Source of the DNA: Nocardia brasiliensis IFM 10847
GTDB lineage: Bacteria > Actinomycetota > Actinomycetes > Mycobacteriales > Mycobacteriaceae
Length of the DNA stretch: 39,039 nt
Reading direction: 5' to 3'
Assembly: GCF_000710915.1 (NCBI RefSeq)
Contig: NZ_BAUA01000193.1
Span: forward strand, 1-39,039
Below the pieces are notes generated by a model. That model was not told the DNA's origin. It saw only the letters and a program-made list of their open reading frames with translations, and did no database searches. The position numbers were made by a program, and so were the translations under genes. This document shows, one piece after another, positions 16,450-24,688 of the stretch. Position 1 is the first letter of the stretch; every line of letters starts with the position of its first letter.

Positions 16450-16611
16450 AATCGGATGTGCGCCAACCCCCGTCGTTTCCGATCTACCCGCAGGCCACCG
16501 AACCCGACTATCATTCGCACAGCACTGTCCGGGTGATCAGGCACACGACGCCCGGGTGGGTAGGCCGGTCTGGTGCGGCGAGTTCGATCGTGAGCGAATA
16601 AAGGGGTTTCG

Positions 16612-17421
16612 ATGGATAGGCCGGCGTGGGCACCCGAGGGCGTGGATATGCAGCAGGCGAGCCCGGCGCGGATGTATGACGCGTTACTCGGGGGTTCGCA
16701 CAATTTCGAGATCGACCGCAAAGCCGCGGAGATGGGCAAGACGCTGGTGCCCGATTTGCCCAGGTTGGCGCTGAGCAACCGGGCCTTCCTGCGGCGTGCG
16801 GTGCGTTTCCTGGCCGATTCCGGAATTCGCCAATTCCTCGATATCGGGTCGGGGATTCCGACAGCCGGAAATGTGCACGAGGTGGTGCAGGGCATTGATC
16901 CCGATATTCGCGTCCTCTACGCGGATATCGATCCCGTGGCAGTGGCGCATTCCCGCGCGATCCTGCGCGGCAACGACCGGGCGGGCGCGATCGAGGCGGA
17001 TCTGCGCAAGCCGGCCGAACTGCTCGCCAAGGCGGCCGACACCGGGTTGATCGACTTCGACCAACCGGTCGGTCTTTTGCTGGTCGCGGTGCTGCACCTG
17101 CTCGCCGACAGTGACGAACCGATCGCGAAGGTGGCGCAGCTGCGCGCCGCGGTCCAGCCGGGTAGCTACGTGGCGATCTCGCATCTGACCTCCGAGCTGC
17201 GGCCCGAGGACGCGAGCAAACTCGGCGACAACGCGACGAACAAGGAACGAATCGGTATCCATTTTCGCGATCGCAACGGGATCGTCGCTATGTTCGAAGG
17301 ATGGGAGCTGGTCGAGCCCGGCGTGGTGGAGTTGCCGGTCTGGCGCCCGGAGTCGGACCGCGATCTGCACGAGACGCCGGGCCGTTCGCTCGGTCTGGCC
17401 GGTGTCGGCCGAAAGGCCTGA
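16612..17421 (+). CDS. SAM-dependent methyltransferase, SAV2177 family (DUF574)
   Basis: A 269-residue protein of the Methyltransf_19 group, which is nearly confined to actinobacteria. The N-terminal signature PARMYDALLGGSHNFEIDR (about 18-36) is diagnostic. SAM-binding DIGSG is at 77-81, with acidic residue D105 or D107 in LYADIDP. Methylation of a small molecule or protein has been assumed for the family but no substrate is established. ATG at 16612 follows AAAGGGG. It is followed 32 bp later by a PAS-GGDEF gene, a neighbourhood seen in other actinobacteria and suggesting a signalling role. The 162 bp before it shows no clear promoter motif. Confidence 0.86.
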   Translation: MDRPAWAPEGVDMQQASPARMYDALLGGSHNFEIDRKAAEMGKTLVPDLPRLALSNRAFLRRAVRFLADSGIRQFLDIGSGIPTAGNVHEVVQGIDPDIRVLYADIDPVAVAHSRAILRGNDRAGAIEADLRKPAELLAKAADTGLIDFDQPVGLLLVAVLHLLADSDEPIAKVAQLRAAVQPGSYVAISHLTSELRPEDASKLGDNATNKERIGIHFRDRNGIVAMFEGWELVEPGVVELPVWRPESDRDLHETPGRSLGLAGVGRKA

Positions 17422-17453
17422 AGCCCGACCACGAGCCGGCAGGGGGTCCCTGA

Positions 17454-18746
17454 GTGGGGTCGCAGGAGCTAGCGGTGCGGTGGGCCGACGCGCTCGACGG
17501 CGCGGTGGCTCCCACGCTCACGCGATCCCAGATCGAAGCCATGCTGGCCGGACTGGCCGATGCCCTGGCGGCGGTGGTGCTCGGCACCGCTGAGCTCGCC
17601 GAGGCCAGAGAGGCGGCCGCGGTGCTGATCGCGGCGAACTATCGCGACGCGGTGGCGGTCAGCCGCTCCGTTGTCGTGATCTGCCGGGATCTGGTGGACG
17701 ACCTGTGCTCGACGCACGGCGGACCGGAGTACGAGCGGATCCGGGACCGGGCCGTGCTCGCCGCCGCGGAGTTCGCGGCAGGCTGCACCGCGGCTCTGCG
17801 CTCGGCGGCGTTGGCCGAACAGGAGGCGACCCTGGTCGCGACCTTGGCCGCGGCCCAGGAGGCCGAGGCGAAGCGACAGCTCTCGGAGGCCAGGTTCGCC
17901 GCGGTGTTCGCGGGCGCGTCGGTCGGCATCGGCACCATCGACGTGATGGGCAAGGTGCTCGACTCGAACGCGGCGATGGCCGACATGCTCGGTCTTCCGG
18001 TGGAGGTGATGCCGGGGCGATCGGTCGCCGAACTGCTCGGGCCCGCGAACATCGGCCATGCCTTCGACGAACTGCAACGGCTGCTCAGCGGTGCCGCGGA
18101 CCGCTTCCGGCTGGAGACCGACCATCTGCGGCCCGACGGCACCGTCACCACCATCGACCTGTCGATGTCGGCCGTGCGCGACAACACCGGGCAGGTGCGG
18201 TTCCTGATCGGCGTCGCGGTCGACGTCACCGAACGCAAGCAGCTGGCCGACCGGCTGTGGCACGACGCCAATCACGACAGCCTCACCGGGCTGCCGAACC
18301 GCACGTTGTTCTTCGACCGGCTGGCGAACGCCGATCCGCCGATCGGCGTGTGCTATCTGGATCTGGACGGTTTCAAGGAGATCAACGACGTCTGGGGACA
18401 CACCGTGGGCGACAAGGTGTTACGCGTCGTCGGTGAGCGACTACAGGGCGCCGTGCTGCCGTTCGACGGATTGGTCGCGCGGCTCGGCGGCGACGAATTC
18501 ATCGTATTGATCGAAAAGTGCTCTTGTGCAGAGCAATTGGCCAAGGTCTCGGCCGCGCTGGCGCAATCGCTGGTACAGCCGATAGCCGTGCAGAATCATC
18601 TGGTGACCGTCGGCGCCAGCATCGGCACCGTCTTCCTCGACGAAGTACCGGCTGCCCCCGACGAACTCATGCATGCGGCCGATACGGCCATGTACCGCAA
18701 CAAGGCTGCCCAAGGGGCCAGGCCGCTGCGGTTTCGGGAACGCTGA
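17454..18746 (+). CDS. PAS-GGDEF diguanylate cyclase
   Basis: A 430-residue soluble sensor-enzyme. Residues 1-140 are Ala-rich helices with no membrane span. A PAS domain covers about 144-262, ending in FLIGVAVDVTERKQ. The GGDEF domain begins at HDSLTGLPNR (274-283); DLDGFKEIND (303-312) and an intact GGDEF motif (345-349) predict conversion of two GTP to cyclic-di-GMP. The usual inhibitory RxxD site before the motif reads LPFD, so product inhibition is probably absent. There is no EAL domain. The GTG at 17454 is the only good start before the first helix. It lies in one unit with the methyltransferase and ends 7 bp from a convergent gene. Confidence 0.87.
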   Translation: MGSQELAVRWADALDGAVAPTLTRSQIEAMLAGLADALAAVVLGTAELAEAREAAAVLIAANYRDAVAVSRSVVVICRDLVDDLCSTHGGPEYERIRDRAVLAAAEFAAGCTAALRSAALAEQEATLVATLAAAQEAEAKRQLSEARFAAVFAGASVGIGTIDVMGKVLDSNAAMADMLGLPVEVMPGRSVAELLGPANIGHAFDELQRLLSGAADRFRLETDHLRPDGTVTTIDLSMSAVRDNTGQVRFLIGVAVDVTERKQLADRLWHDANHDSLTGLPNRTLFFDRLANADPPIGVCYLDLDGFKEINDVWGHTVGDKVLRVVGERLQGAVLPFDGLVARLGGDEFIVLIEKCSCAEQLAKVSAALAQSLVQPIAVQNHLVTVGASIGTVFLDEVPAAPDELMHAADTAMYRNKAAQGARPLRFRER

Positions 18747-18753
18747 GCCGAAC

Positions 18754-19074
18754 TCACCCGGTCTCAGCCGGATCGTCCAGGTCGGCCAAGCTTTTCGGCA
18801 CGAAGAACGGCGGAGTGCTGCGGCCCGAGACTCGGTATCGGTCCCAGAAGTCGAGATCGCCGAACACGGCCGCCGCGGTGCCGAACTCGGTCTCGACCGT
18901 CCCCTCCGCACGCTCGCCCACCACGGCGGCGAGCTCCGCGTTCGGCCGAATCCGCCCGTACCAGCGATAGATTCCGTCGATACCCTGAAAGTGCCCGCGC
19001 AGCACCAGCTCTACCGTGATGTCCCGGCCGCCGACGGTGACGGTCGCGGGACCCACGTAGTCGTAGTCGTCCAT
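18754..19074 (-). CDS. DUF4873 protein, copy A
   Basis: A 106-residue protein with the compact beta-rich DUF4873 pattern: YVGPATVTVGGRDITVELVL at the start, GIYRWYGRI in the middle, and DFWDRYRVSGRSTPPF at the end. As I recall, the domain also occurs fused to the C-terminus of flavin monooxygenases, which suggests an accessory role in redox enzymes; its biochemical function is not established. It is the last gene of the four-gene minus-strand operon, 7 bp after the reductase stop. A second copy (22326-22643) shares the YRW and DLWNRYRIMGKSTPPY elements and diverges from the same control region. Confidence 0.82.
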   Translation of the reverse strand: MDDYDYVGPATVTVGGRDITVELVLRGHFQGIDGIYRWYGRIRPNAELAAVVGERAEGTVETEFGTAAAVFGDLDFWDRYRVSGRSTPPFFVPKSLADLDDPAETG

Positions 19075-19081
19075 CGGTGCT

Positions 19082-20167
19082 CTATTGGTCGAAGGCGATG
19101 TCGACGTGTTCGGTCAGCGGGACCGACTGGCAGGCCAGTGTGAGACCGAGCGCGAGATCGGCATCGACCAGTGTGTCGTTGCGAAGCATGCGGACCTCGC
19201 CCGAGCGCACCGTGCAGGCACAGGCGCTGCACGCGCCCTCCCGGCAGGAGTAGGGCGCGTCGTGGCCGGCGGCCAGCAGCACATCGAGCAAGGGGGTGTG
19301 CCGAGGCCAGGCCAATTCGAGCCGCCTGCCGTCGAGATGCACCGTCGCGGTGGCCGGTGTCCCGGCGTCGTCCGCGGCGAGCACGATATCGGCGAAGGGG
19401 TCGCCGGTCAGCGATTGATAGATCTCGGTGTGCACGTGCCGTTCGGTCATGCCCGCCGCGAGCATGGCCGCCCGTGCTGTCCGCATGAAAGCCGCGGGCC
19501 CACAGAGGAAGGCGTCGAATCCGGTATACGGCCAGAGCCGTTCGGTGAGCGCCGCGGCGGTGGGCAGGCCCATGCTCGAATCCAGCCAGTGGTCGACGAT
19601 CAGACGGTCCGGATACTCCGTCATCATCCCGGTCAGTTCCGTGCCGAAGATGACCGAGCCTGCGTCGCGGTTGGCATAGAACAGGTACGTCGTTCCGGTG
19701 CCCGCGAGCAGCGCCGACTTGATGATCGACATGATCGGGGTGATCCCGCTACCCGCGGCGATCATCAGCAGGTCGGCGTCCAGTGATTTCGGTGTGAAGA
19801 CCCCCGACGGGGACAGCATCGTCACGCGCAGGCCGGGAACCGCGTTGTCACACAGCCAGTTCGAGGCGTAGCCGCCCTCGGTCCGTTTGACGGTGACGAT
19901 CAGATCGTCGTCGAGGTGTGGCGAACTCGATAACGAGTAGCAACGCGCCACCGAGCCGGTCTGGGCACTCGGGATCCGCAAAGTCAGGAATTGCCCTGGG
20001 CGGTAGCGGAATCGAGGGACGAGCAGATCGGGCACCTCGAAGACGAGCGAGACGGTGTCCGGCGTCTCGCGGATCACCTCCACGATTGTCAATTCGTGCA
20101 CATGGGTATTCGCGGTAGCGGCGGGCGCCTGTCCGGTCCGAGGCGGCGCGACATCCGGTTCGGTCAT
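19082..20167 (-). CDS. Flavin/2Fe-2S oxygenase reductase (KshB/PaaE type)
   Basis: A 361-residue electron-transfer protein. The FAD domain has RCYSLSSSP (the RxYS flavin motif) near 99. The NAD domain has MIAAGSGITPIMSI and LCGPAAFM. The C-terminal plant-type ferredoxin domain has cluster ligands Cys308, Cys313, Cys316 and Cys346 (C-x4-C-x2-C-x29-C). It should take electrons from NAD(P)H and pass them singly to an oxygenase. The diiron gene stops 2 bp before its ATG, so the diiron protein encoded upstream is the obvious partner. The order FAD-NAD-FeS matches 3-ketosteroid 9-alpha-hydroxylase and phenylacetyl-CoA oxygenase reductases. Confidence 0.9.
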   Translation of the reverse strand: MTEPDVAPPRTGQAPAATANTHVHELTIVEVIRETPDTVSLVFEVPDLLVPRFRYRPGQFLTLRIPSAQTGSVARCYSLSSSPHLDDDLIVTVKRTEGGYASNWLCDNAVPGLRVTMLSPSGVFTPKSLDADLLMIAAGSGITPIMSIIKSALLAGTGTTYLFYANRDAGSVIFGTELTGMMTEYPDRLIVDHWLDSSMGLPTAAALTERLWPYTGFDAFLCGPAAFMRTARAAMLAAGMTERHVHTEIYQSLTGDPFADIVLAADDAGTPATATVHLDGRRLELAWPRHTPLLDVLLAAGHDAPYSCREGACSACACTVRSGEVRMLRNDTLVDADLALGLTLACQSVPLTEHVDIAFDQ

Positions 20168-20169
20168 CG

Positions 20170-21159
20170 TCACGCCGTCCGCGACAGCTCGGCGAGCACG
20201 TCGTCGGGCAGGGCTCGGGCCAGTCTCAGGATGCGGGTGGTGACCGCGCCGCGGACCAAGCCGACCTCGTATCCGTAGCGCAGCAACATCTCTCCCGCGA
20301 ACTTCGCGTTCTCCTGATAGTGCGGATTGAGCAGTGCCACGACCAGCCCGTGCAGCGGATGGATGCCGACCGAGCGATAGACCCGCGGCGTCACAATGGC
20401 GGGCTGGATGCCGAAGACCATGACGGCGAAGGCGAGTCGGTGCGCCGCGTTCACCAGTTTGCCGCGCGCGGCGATCTGGCGGACCAGTTCCTCCCGGGCG
20501 TAGGTGATGTGCCTGGCCTCCTCCAGTACATGAATCTTGTTGAGCTGACGCATATGTGGCTGGATCTGCGGATCGTCCATGTTCTCCCGCTGCAGCCGAT
20601 CGAGGGTCTCCTCGACCAGCAGCAGTCCGGCCAGGGTCGCCGGGCCCATCGGCACCAGGCCGACCAGCCGCACCGCCTTGAGCAGCGGCTTGGGAATGAA
20701 CGGCTGATACGCGCGCAGGCCCGATTTGTTGATCATCCGGCTGAACATGGTGGAATGCCGGGTCTCCTCGCCGACTTCGGCCAGCGCGTAGCGGCTGTGC
20801 TCGTCGCCGGGATTCTGGTATTCGATCACCTGCCGCAGCAGAAACGTGGACAGTGCGGTCTCGGCGAGGATGCCGAAACTCAACGCGCTGACCGCCTCGT
20901 GCATACCGAGGGTGCTGCGCTGTTCGTCGGTGAGCCGGTCCCACAGGTAGGTGCCGTACAGGGTCTGCCGGTGGTCGAGCATCCATCGCTTGCCCGGCTC
21001 GAGCGGTGCGTCCCAATTGATGTCCACCTCACCGTCATAGGCGCGATCGGCGGCCGAACGCAGCAGCCGCTGCGCGGTCTTCTGCCGATCGCCGACGTTC
21101 TTGGCGCGAGTGGTGGACATGCCCGCCGTGCTGACGGCATGTTTGGTGGGGGTGCTCAT
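20170..21159 (-). CDS. AurF-like diiron oxygenase with complete metal site
   Basis: A 329-residue helical protein of the AurF (p-aminobenzoate N-oxygenase) family. All seven carboxylate/histidine ligand positions can be placed by spacing against AurF: Glu100, Glu132 and His135 (in EVGEETRH), Glu183 (LVEETLD), and His210, Glu214 and His217 (KIHVLEEARH). An active non-haem diiron centre is expected, oxidising an amine or C-H bond with O2 and electrons from the reductase encoded next. The ATG at 21159 has GAGGAGG five bases upstream and overlaps the previous gene's stop (ATGA). The substrate is unknown; no aromatic-amine pathway is visible nearby. Confidence 0.88.
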   Translation of the reverse strand: MSTPTKHAVSTAGMSTTRAKNVGDRQKTAQRLLRSAADRAYDGEVDINWDAPLEPGKRWMLDHRQTLYGTYLWDRLTDEQRSTLGMHEAVSALSFGILAETALSTFLLRQVIEYQNPGDEHSRYALAEVGEETRHSTMFSRMINKSGLRAYQPFIPKPLLKAVRLVGLVPMGPATLAGLLLVEETLDRLQRENMDDPQIQPHMRQLNKIHVLEEARHITYAREELVRQIAARGKLVNAAHRLAFAVMVFGIQPAIVTPRVYRSVGIHPLHGLVVALLNPHYQENAKFAGEMLLRYGYEVGLVRGAVTTRILRLARALPDDVLAELSRTA

Positions 21160-22148
21160 CGGTGCCTCCTCGGGGTGGAACCGGGCCATACGCGACCCAG
21201 CCGGAGAATGGTGGTGGTCACCGGCCCGTCGAACAGTCCGGCCTGAACACCTTGATGCACAAAGGATTCGGTCAGCACTCGGGCGGATTCCGCATAGTGC
21301 CGGCTCAGATAGGCGGCCACGAGCGCGTGCCTGCGCCGTACCCCCGCCGCGCGATAGGGGCGTGGTGCGATGAGCGCCGGGTAGAGCGCGGCTGTCGCGG
21401 CGGCGGCCCACAGGGCGGCGACTGCGTTGGAAACCGTGCCGTGCTCCTCTATTTCGGCGAGCAGTTGGTCTTTGGCATAGGCCAGGTTGCGGCGAGCGGC
21501 AGCCTGATGGATCTTCATCAGTTGACGCAGGTGTGGCTGGATTTCCGGGTCGTTCGCGATCGTATCGGCCACGTCGTGCATGGCCTGTTGGATCAGCAGC
21601 GTCACCGCCGCGGACGCGGTGTTCTTCGGTGTGAGCAGAATGAGCCGCGAGACTGTCTGGGCGAGTACGGGTCGCCGGTAGGGGGCGAGCCCGCTCTTGT
21701 GCACCATGCGGCCGAACATGGCCATCGTGCGGCTGTCGGCGTGGATGGCGGCCAGCGCGGCGCGCGTGCGGTCGTCCGCGGGCCCGGACGCCTCGATGAT
21801 GTCGCGGAACAGCAGCATGGACCGGGCCGCGTCGGCGTAGATCGCGAGCGTGAGCAGGTTGGCCAGCTCGTACCTGGCCAGCGTCGCACGCTGCTCGCTG
21901 CTCATCCGGCGCCACACCCAGGTGTCGTGAATGGTGCCGAGATGATCCGGCAGCCAATGCTTTCCGGGGTCGATCGGAGCCGACCAGTCGATGTCGAGAT
22001 CGCCGTCGTAGGTCTCCTCGGCCGCGTCGAGCAGCAACCGGCGCGCACTGAGGTCGCGGTCGGCGACGGTGCGGCGGCGCCGCACCGGGCCGCCTGAGCT
22101 GGTGTCCGGCCGAGGGAATTCGCTCGGTTCGGTAATCGGGGTTGCCAT
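21156..22148 (-). CDS. AurF-like paralogue with a degenerate diiron site
   Basis: A 330-residue protein aligning end to end with the next gene's product: shared LDIDWSAP, GRMVHKSGLAPY, PEIQPHLRQLMKIH and APRPYRAAGV. Its metal positions have changed: the equivalents of Glu100, Glu132, His135, Glu183, Glu214 and His217 are Asp106, Asp138, Thr141, Gln187, Ala218 and Asn221. Only His214 is kept. Normal diiron chemistry is therefore unlikely. The frame is intact, the fold motifs are kept and it is translationally coupled (ATGA) to the active paralogue, which argues for a structural or regulatory partner subunit, not decay. It is first in the operon. ATG at 22148 follows GGGAG at 9 bases. Confidence 0.85.
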   Translation of the reverse strand: MATPITEPSEFPRPDTSSGGPVRRRRTVADRDLSARRLLLDAAEETYDGDLDIDWSAPIDPGKHWLPDHLGTIHDTWVWRRMSSEQRATLARYELANLLTLAIYADAARSMLLFRDIIEASGPADDRTRAALAAIHADSRTMAMFGRMVHKSGLAPYRRPVLAQTVSRLILLTPKNTASAAVTLLIQQAMHDVADTIANDPEIQPHLRQLMKIHQAAARRNLAYAKDQLLAEIEEHGTVSNAVAALWAAAATAALYPALIAPRPYRAAGVRRRHALVAAYLSRHYAESARVLTESFVHQGVQAGLFDGPVTTTILRLGRVWPGSTPRRHR

Positions 22149-22224
22149 CGGGATCGGCTCCCTTCGGGTCGCGCACGGGTGTCCTCGGCGTCGACCCGCA
22201 ACGGCGCACGATCGTGACATGTTT

Positions 22225-22246
22225 ATCCGGTACCGCTGGTACCGAT
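22225..22246. promoter_or_regulatory. Palindromic operator candidate in the divergent control region
   Basis: ATCcGGTACC and GGTACCGAT form an inverted repeat around GCT. It lies 77 bp from the minus-strand operon start and 80 bp from the plus-strand DUF4873 start, so one bound factor could control both directions. Confidence 0.45.
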
Positions 22247-22251
22247 CTCCC

Positions 22252-22297
22252 TTGAGTCTGGAACTCGCGGTGCGTATTGTCAAGATTGTCTGAGACA
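22252..22297 (+). promoter_or_regulatory. Promoter and operator candidate for the DUF4873-NIPSNAP unit
   Basis: TTGAGT (22252-22257) and TATTGT (22275-22280) are 17 bp apart, a good sigma-70-type pair. Immediately downstream is the perfect palindrome TGTCTGAGACA (22287-22297), well placed to block initiation. AGGAGG at 22315-22320 then precedes the ATG at 22326. Confidence 0.5.
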
Positions 22298-22325
22298 CGG
22301 TTTCGCCAGTTTTCAGGAGGTTGCC

Positions 22326-22643
22326 ATGGCTGAACGTAGTGCCGACGGCAGTCCACATGAGCGGGCCGACTATTTCGGTGCGGCAACCCTCGTCGTGCGC
22401 GGGGTGGAAGTGCCGGTGCGCGTGGAACTGCGGGGATATCCCGAGCCCACCGACGGTGTGTACCGCTGGGTCGGCCGGGTCGACGCCAACGACGCGCTCA
22501 CCGAGGTGCTCGGCGACGAACAGCGCACGCCGTGCGTGGTGCGCACCGACGCCGCGGCGCGGCCCGCGGTGGTCGGCGACCGGGATCTGTGGAATCGGTA
22601 CCGGATCATGGGCAAGAGCACCCCGCCCTATCCGTTGACGTGA
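22326..22643 (+). CDS. DUF4873 protein, copy B
   Basis: A 105-residue paralogue of the product at 18754-19074. YFGAATLVVRGVEVPVRVEL, GVYRWVGRV and DLWNRYRIMGKSTPPY match the corresponding stretches. It has the strongest ribosome site of the locus (AGGAGG, 5 bases from ATG) and a clear promoter candidate. One copy at the end of the oxygenase operon and one facing away from it under the same control region suggest both work with the oxygenase system. No catalytic residues are evident, so a binding or scaffold role is my inference. Confidence 0.82.
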   Translation: MAERSADGSPHERADYFGAATLVVRGVEVPVRVELRGYPEPTDGVYRWVGRVDANDALTEVLGDEQRTPCVVRTDAAARPAVVGDRDLWNRYRIMGKSTPPYPLT

Positions 22644-22674
22644 AACTGTCGGTGCGCGATGGCACAGTTGTCCG

Positions 22675-23400
22675 ATGACCGAAACTGTTTGGCCCGTGGT
22701 CGAACTCAGGCAGTACACGCTGCATCCCGGCACCCGGGACACCATGATCGATTTGTTCGATCGGGAACTCGTCGAAACGCAGGAAGCCGTGGGCATGCGC
22801 ATCATCGGCCAGTTCCGCGACGAAGACGATCCGGATCGGTTCGTCTGGATTCGTGCCTTCCCCGATATGGCGTCCCGGGACGCCGCGCTCAATGCCTTCT
22901 ATGTCGAGGGCGAGGCCTGGCGGACGCACGCCCCCGCCGCGCGAGCGACCATGGTCGATACCTCCAATGCACTGCTACTGCAGCCGGTCTCGGCGCAGCA
23001 CGCACTGCGGCTCACGGGTACGCGTCCCGGTGTGGCCGTCACGGACCTGCCGGACTCGCGGCTGCTCGTCACGATCTTCTACCCCGACACCCCGCTCGCG
23101 GAGTTCGCGCCGTTCTTCAACGAGCGGGTACGCCGCGCCTTGCTACTGACCGGCGGCACGCTGACCGGGCTGTATGTCACCGATCCCACACCGAATACCT
23201 TTGCGCCGCTGCCGGTTCGCGATGAGCGGGCCGTCGTGGTGTTCTCGTTGTTCGAGAGCGCGGCCTGGCGGGAGGCGCACCTGCGCGCGCTGGCCGAGCC
23301 CACCTGGGCCGAGCGGGTGCTGCCGGAATTGGGCAAATGGGTGTCGCGCCCGATCGAGCGACTGCGGCTGGCACCGACCGCCCGTTCGCTGCTGCGCTGA
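22675..23400 (+). CDS. NIPSNAP-family protein
   Basis: A 241-residue protein of the NIPSNAP/dimeric alpha-beta barrel type. VVELRQYTLHPGTRDTMIDL is the typical opening, followed by GQFRDEDDPDRFVWIRAFPD. A second, weaker half (RLLVTIFYPDTPLAEFAPFF) suggests two ferredoxin-like folds in one chain. Such proteins are small cytoplasmic binding or isomerase-like folds and are often found beside oxygenases; the activity is unknown. It begins 31 bp after DUF4873 copy B on the same strand and should be co-transcribed with it. Confidence 0.82.
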   Translation: MTETVWPVVELRQYTLHPGTRDTMIDLFDRELVETQEAVGMRIIGQFRDEDDPDRFVWIRAFPDMASRDAALNAFYVEGEAWRTHAPAARATMVDTSNALLLQPVSAQHALRLTGTRPGVAVTDLPDSRLLVTIFYPDTPLAEFAPFFNERVRRALLLTGGTLTGLYVTDPTPNTFAPLPVRDERAVVVFSLFESAAWREAHLRALAEPTWAERVLPELGKWVSRPIERLRLAPTARSLLR

Positions 23401-23559
23401 GGGCTCCCTGTCGATCTGCCCAGCGAGATTGTGCATTCGTGAAGGAAGTGTCCGACACGCCCCGGCGTGACTTTCGGGTCTGTTAGAACCGAAGCACCGA
23501 GACAGTGCAGCCAAAGCTGTCTCACCCCCGAAGTAGTCGCGCCGAGAGTGGTTGGTCGG

Positions 23560-24654
23560 ATGAAGATCTCGTCATTGTCGATGATCGGTGTGGTGGTACT
23601 CGGCGCGCTGTACAGCGCGCCGATCCGCGCCGTGGCCGATACCGGCTCGGCAGCCGGCCCCGGCAGCTACACCGTCACGACCACGGCGGACGGTGCGGCC
23701 GCGAACCCGTTCGACGGTGTGTGCCGTACGGACACGGGGGAGTGCACCCTCCGCGCGGCGATCCAGGCCGCGAATGTACGGCCGGGCAGCACGATTCGGG
23801 TGCCCCCGGGGCGATACGAGCTCACCATTGCGCCCAATTTCTGGAACACGAACGGCCCCTTCATCGATCCGGCCACCGGCGACCTCGATATCACCGCGGA
23901 CACCACCATCGAGGGCGCCGGTCAGGACCGCACGGTCATCGACGCGGGTCATCGGGACCGGGTCATGCTCACGACCGCGCACGTGTCGCTGTCCGGACTG
24001 ACCATCACCGGCGGTAACGCAGCCGAGCACGAAATTCCGCTGTTCGAGACCGGCGGGGGCGGAATCGCCAACTCCGGCAAGCTGATTCTCGATCACGTGA
24101 CGGTGGTCGGGAACGCCGCCGACTACGGCGGTGGCATCTTCAACATTCCCGTCGCGGATATGCGGATGACCGACAGCATCGTCACCGCCAACGCGGCAGG
24201 TGAGGCAGGCGGTGTGCGCTGCGACAACACCTGCACCTTCACCCGGACCGCGATCACCGACAATCACGTCGTGAACCCGCGTGTCAAGTGGTATCGGTTC
24301 GGCGGATTCGCCGGGCGCGGTGGCGGGCTCGATATCCGGGGCGTCGGCGAGGTGGTGCTCATCGACTCCGTCGTGACGGGTAACAGCGCGGATGAAGGCG
24401 GCGGCGGGATCAATATCGCCCCCGCGTATCTCGATTCGCTGCCGTACCAATTCACCGATGTGTTCAATCCCGGTATGGGGCACCTGATCCTGCGCGGCTC
24501 GACCATCGCGCAGAACACCGCGGGGCTCGGCGAACAGAACTGTAAGAAGGTGTTCGCCACCATCCTGTCCACCGGCGGCAACCTCAGCAACGACCACTCC
24601 TGCGACCTGACGGCCGCAGGCGATGCCGTGCGACCGGACGCGGGTCTGCGCTGA
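23560..24654 (+). CDS. Secreted CSLREA-type parallel beta-helix protein
   Basis: A 364-residue exported protein. The signal peptide (MKISSLSMIGVVVLGALYSA...) is probably cut near AVA/DT at residue 27. CRTDTGECTLRAAIQAAN is the CSLREA box that precedes right-handed parallel beta-helices. The helix follows as GG-rich coils: TIEGAGQDRTVIDAG, LSGLTITGGNAA, GGGIANSGKLILDHVTVVGN, GGGLDIRG and GSTIAQNTAG. Such folds bind or cleave polysaccharide or act as adhesins, but no catalytic residues of pectate lyases are recognisable. The start ATG has only a weak ribosome site. Upstream, 23401-23559 contains the palindrome GTGTCCGACAC (23448-23458), a possible operator. Confidence 0.82.
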   Translation: MKISSLSMIGVVVLGALYSAPIRAVADTGSAAGPGSYTVTTTADGAAANPFDGVCRTDTGECTLRAAIQAANVRPGSTIRVPPGRYELTIAPNFWNTNGPFIDPATGDLDITADTTIEGAGQDRTVIDAGHRDRVMLTTAHVSLSGLTITGGNAAEHEIPLFETGGGGIANSGKLILDHVTVVGNAADYGGGIFNIPVADMRMTDSIVTANAAGEAGGVRCDNTCTFTRTAITDNHVVNPRVKWYRFGGFAGRGGGLDIRGVGEVVLIDSVVTGNSADEGGGGINIAPAYLDSLPYQFTDVFNPGMGHLILRGSTIAQNTAGLGEQNCKKVFATILSTGGNLSNDHSCDLTAAGDAVRPDAGLR

Positions 24655-24688
24655 GCCCGAAACACACACGAGCAGAAGGAAATCCGCG

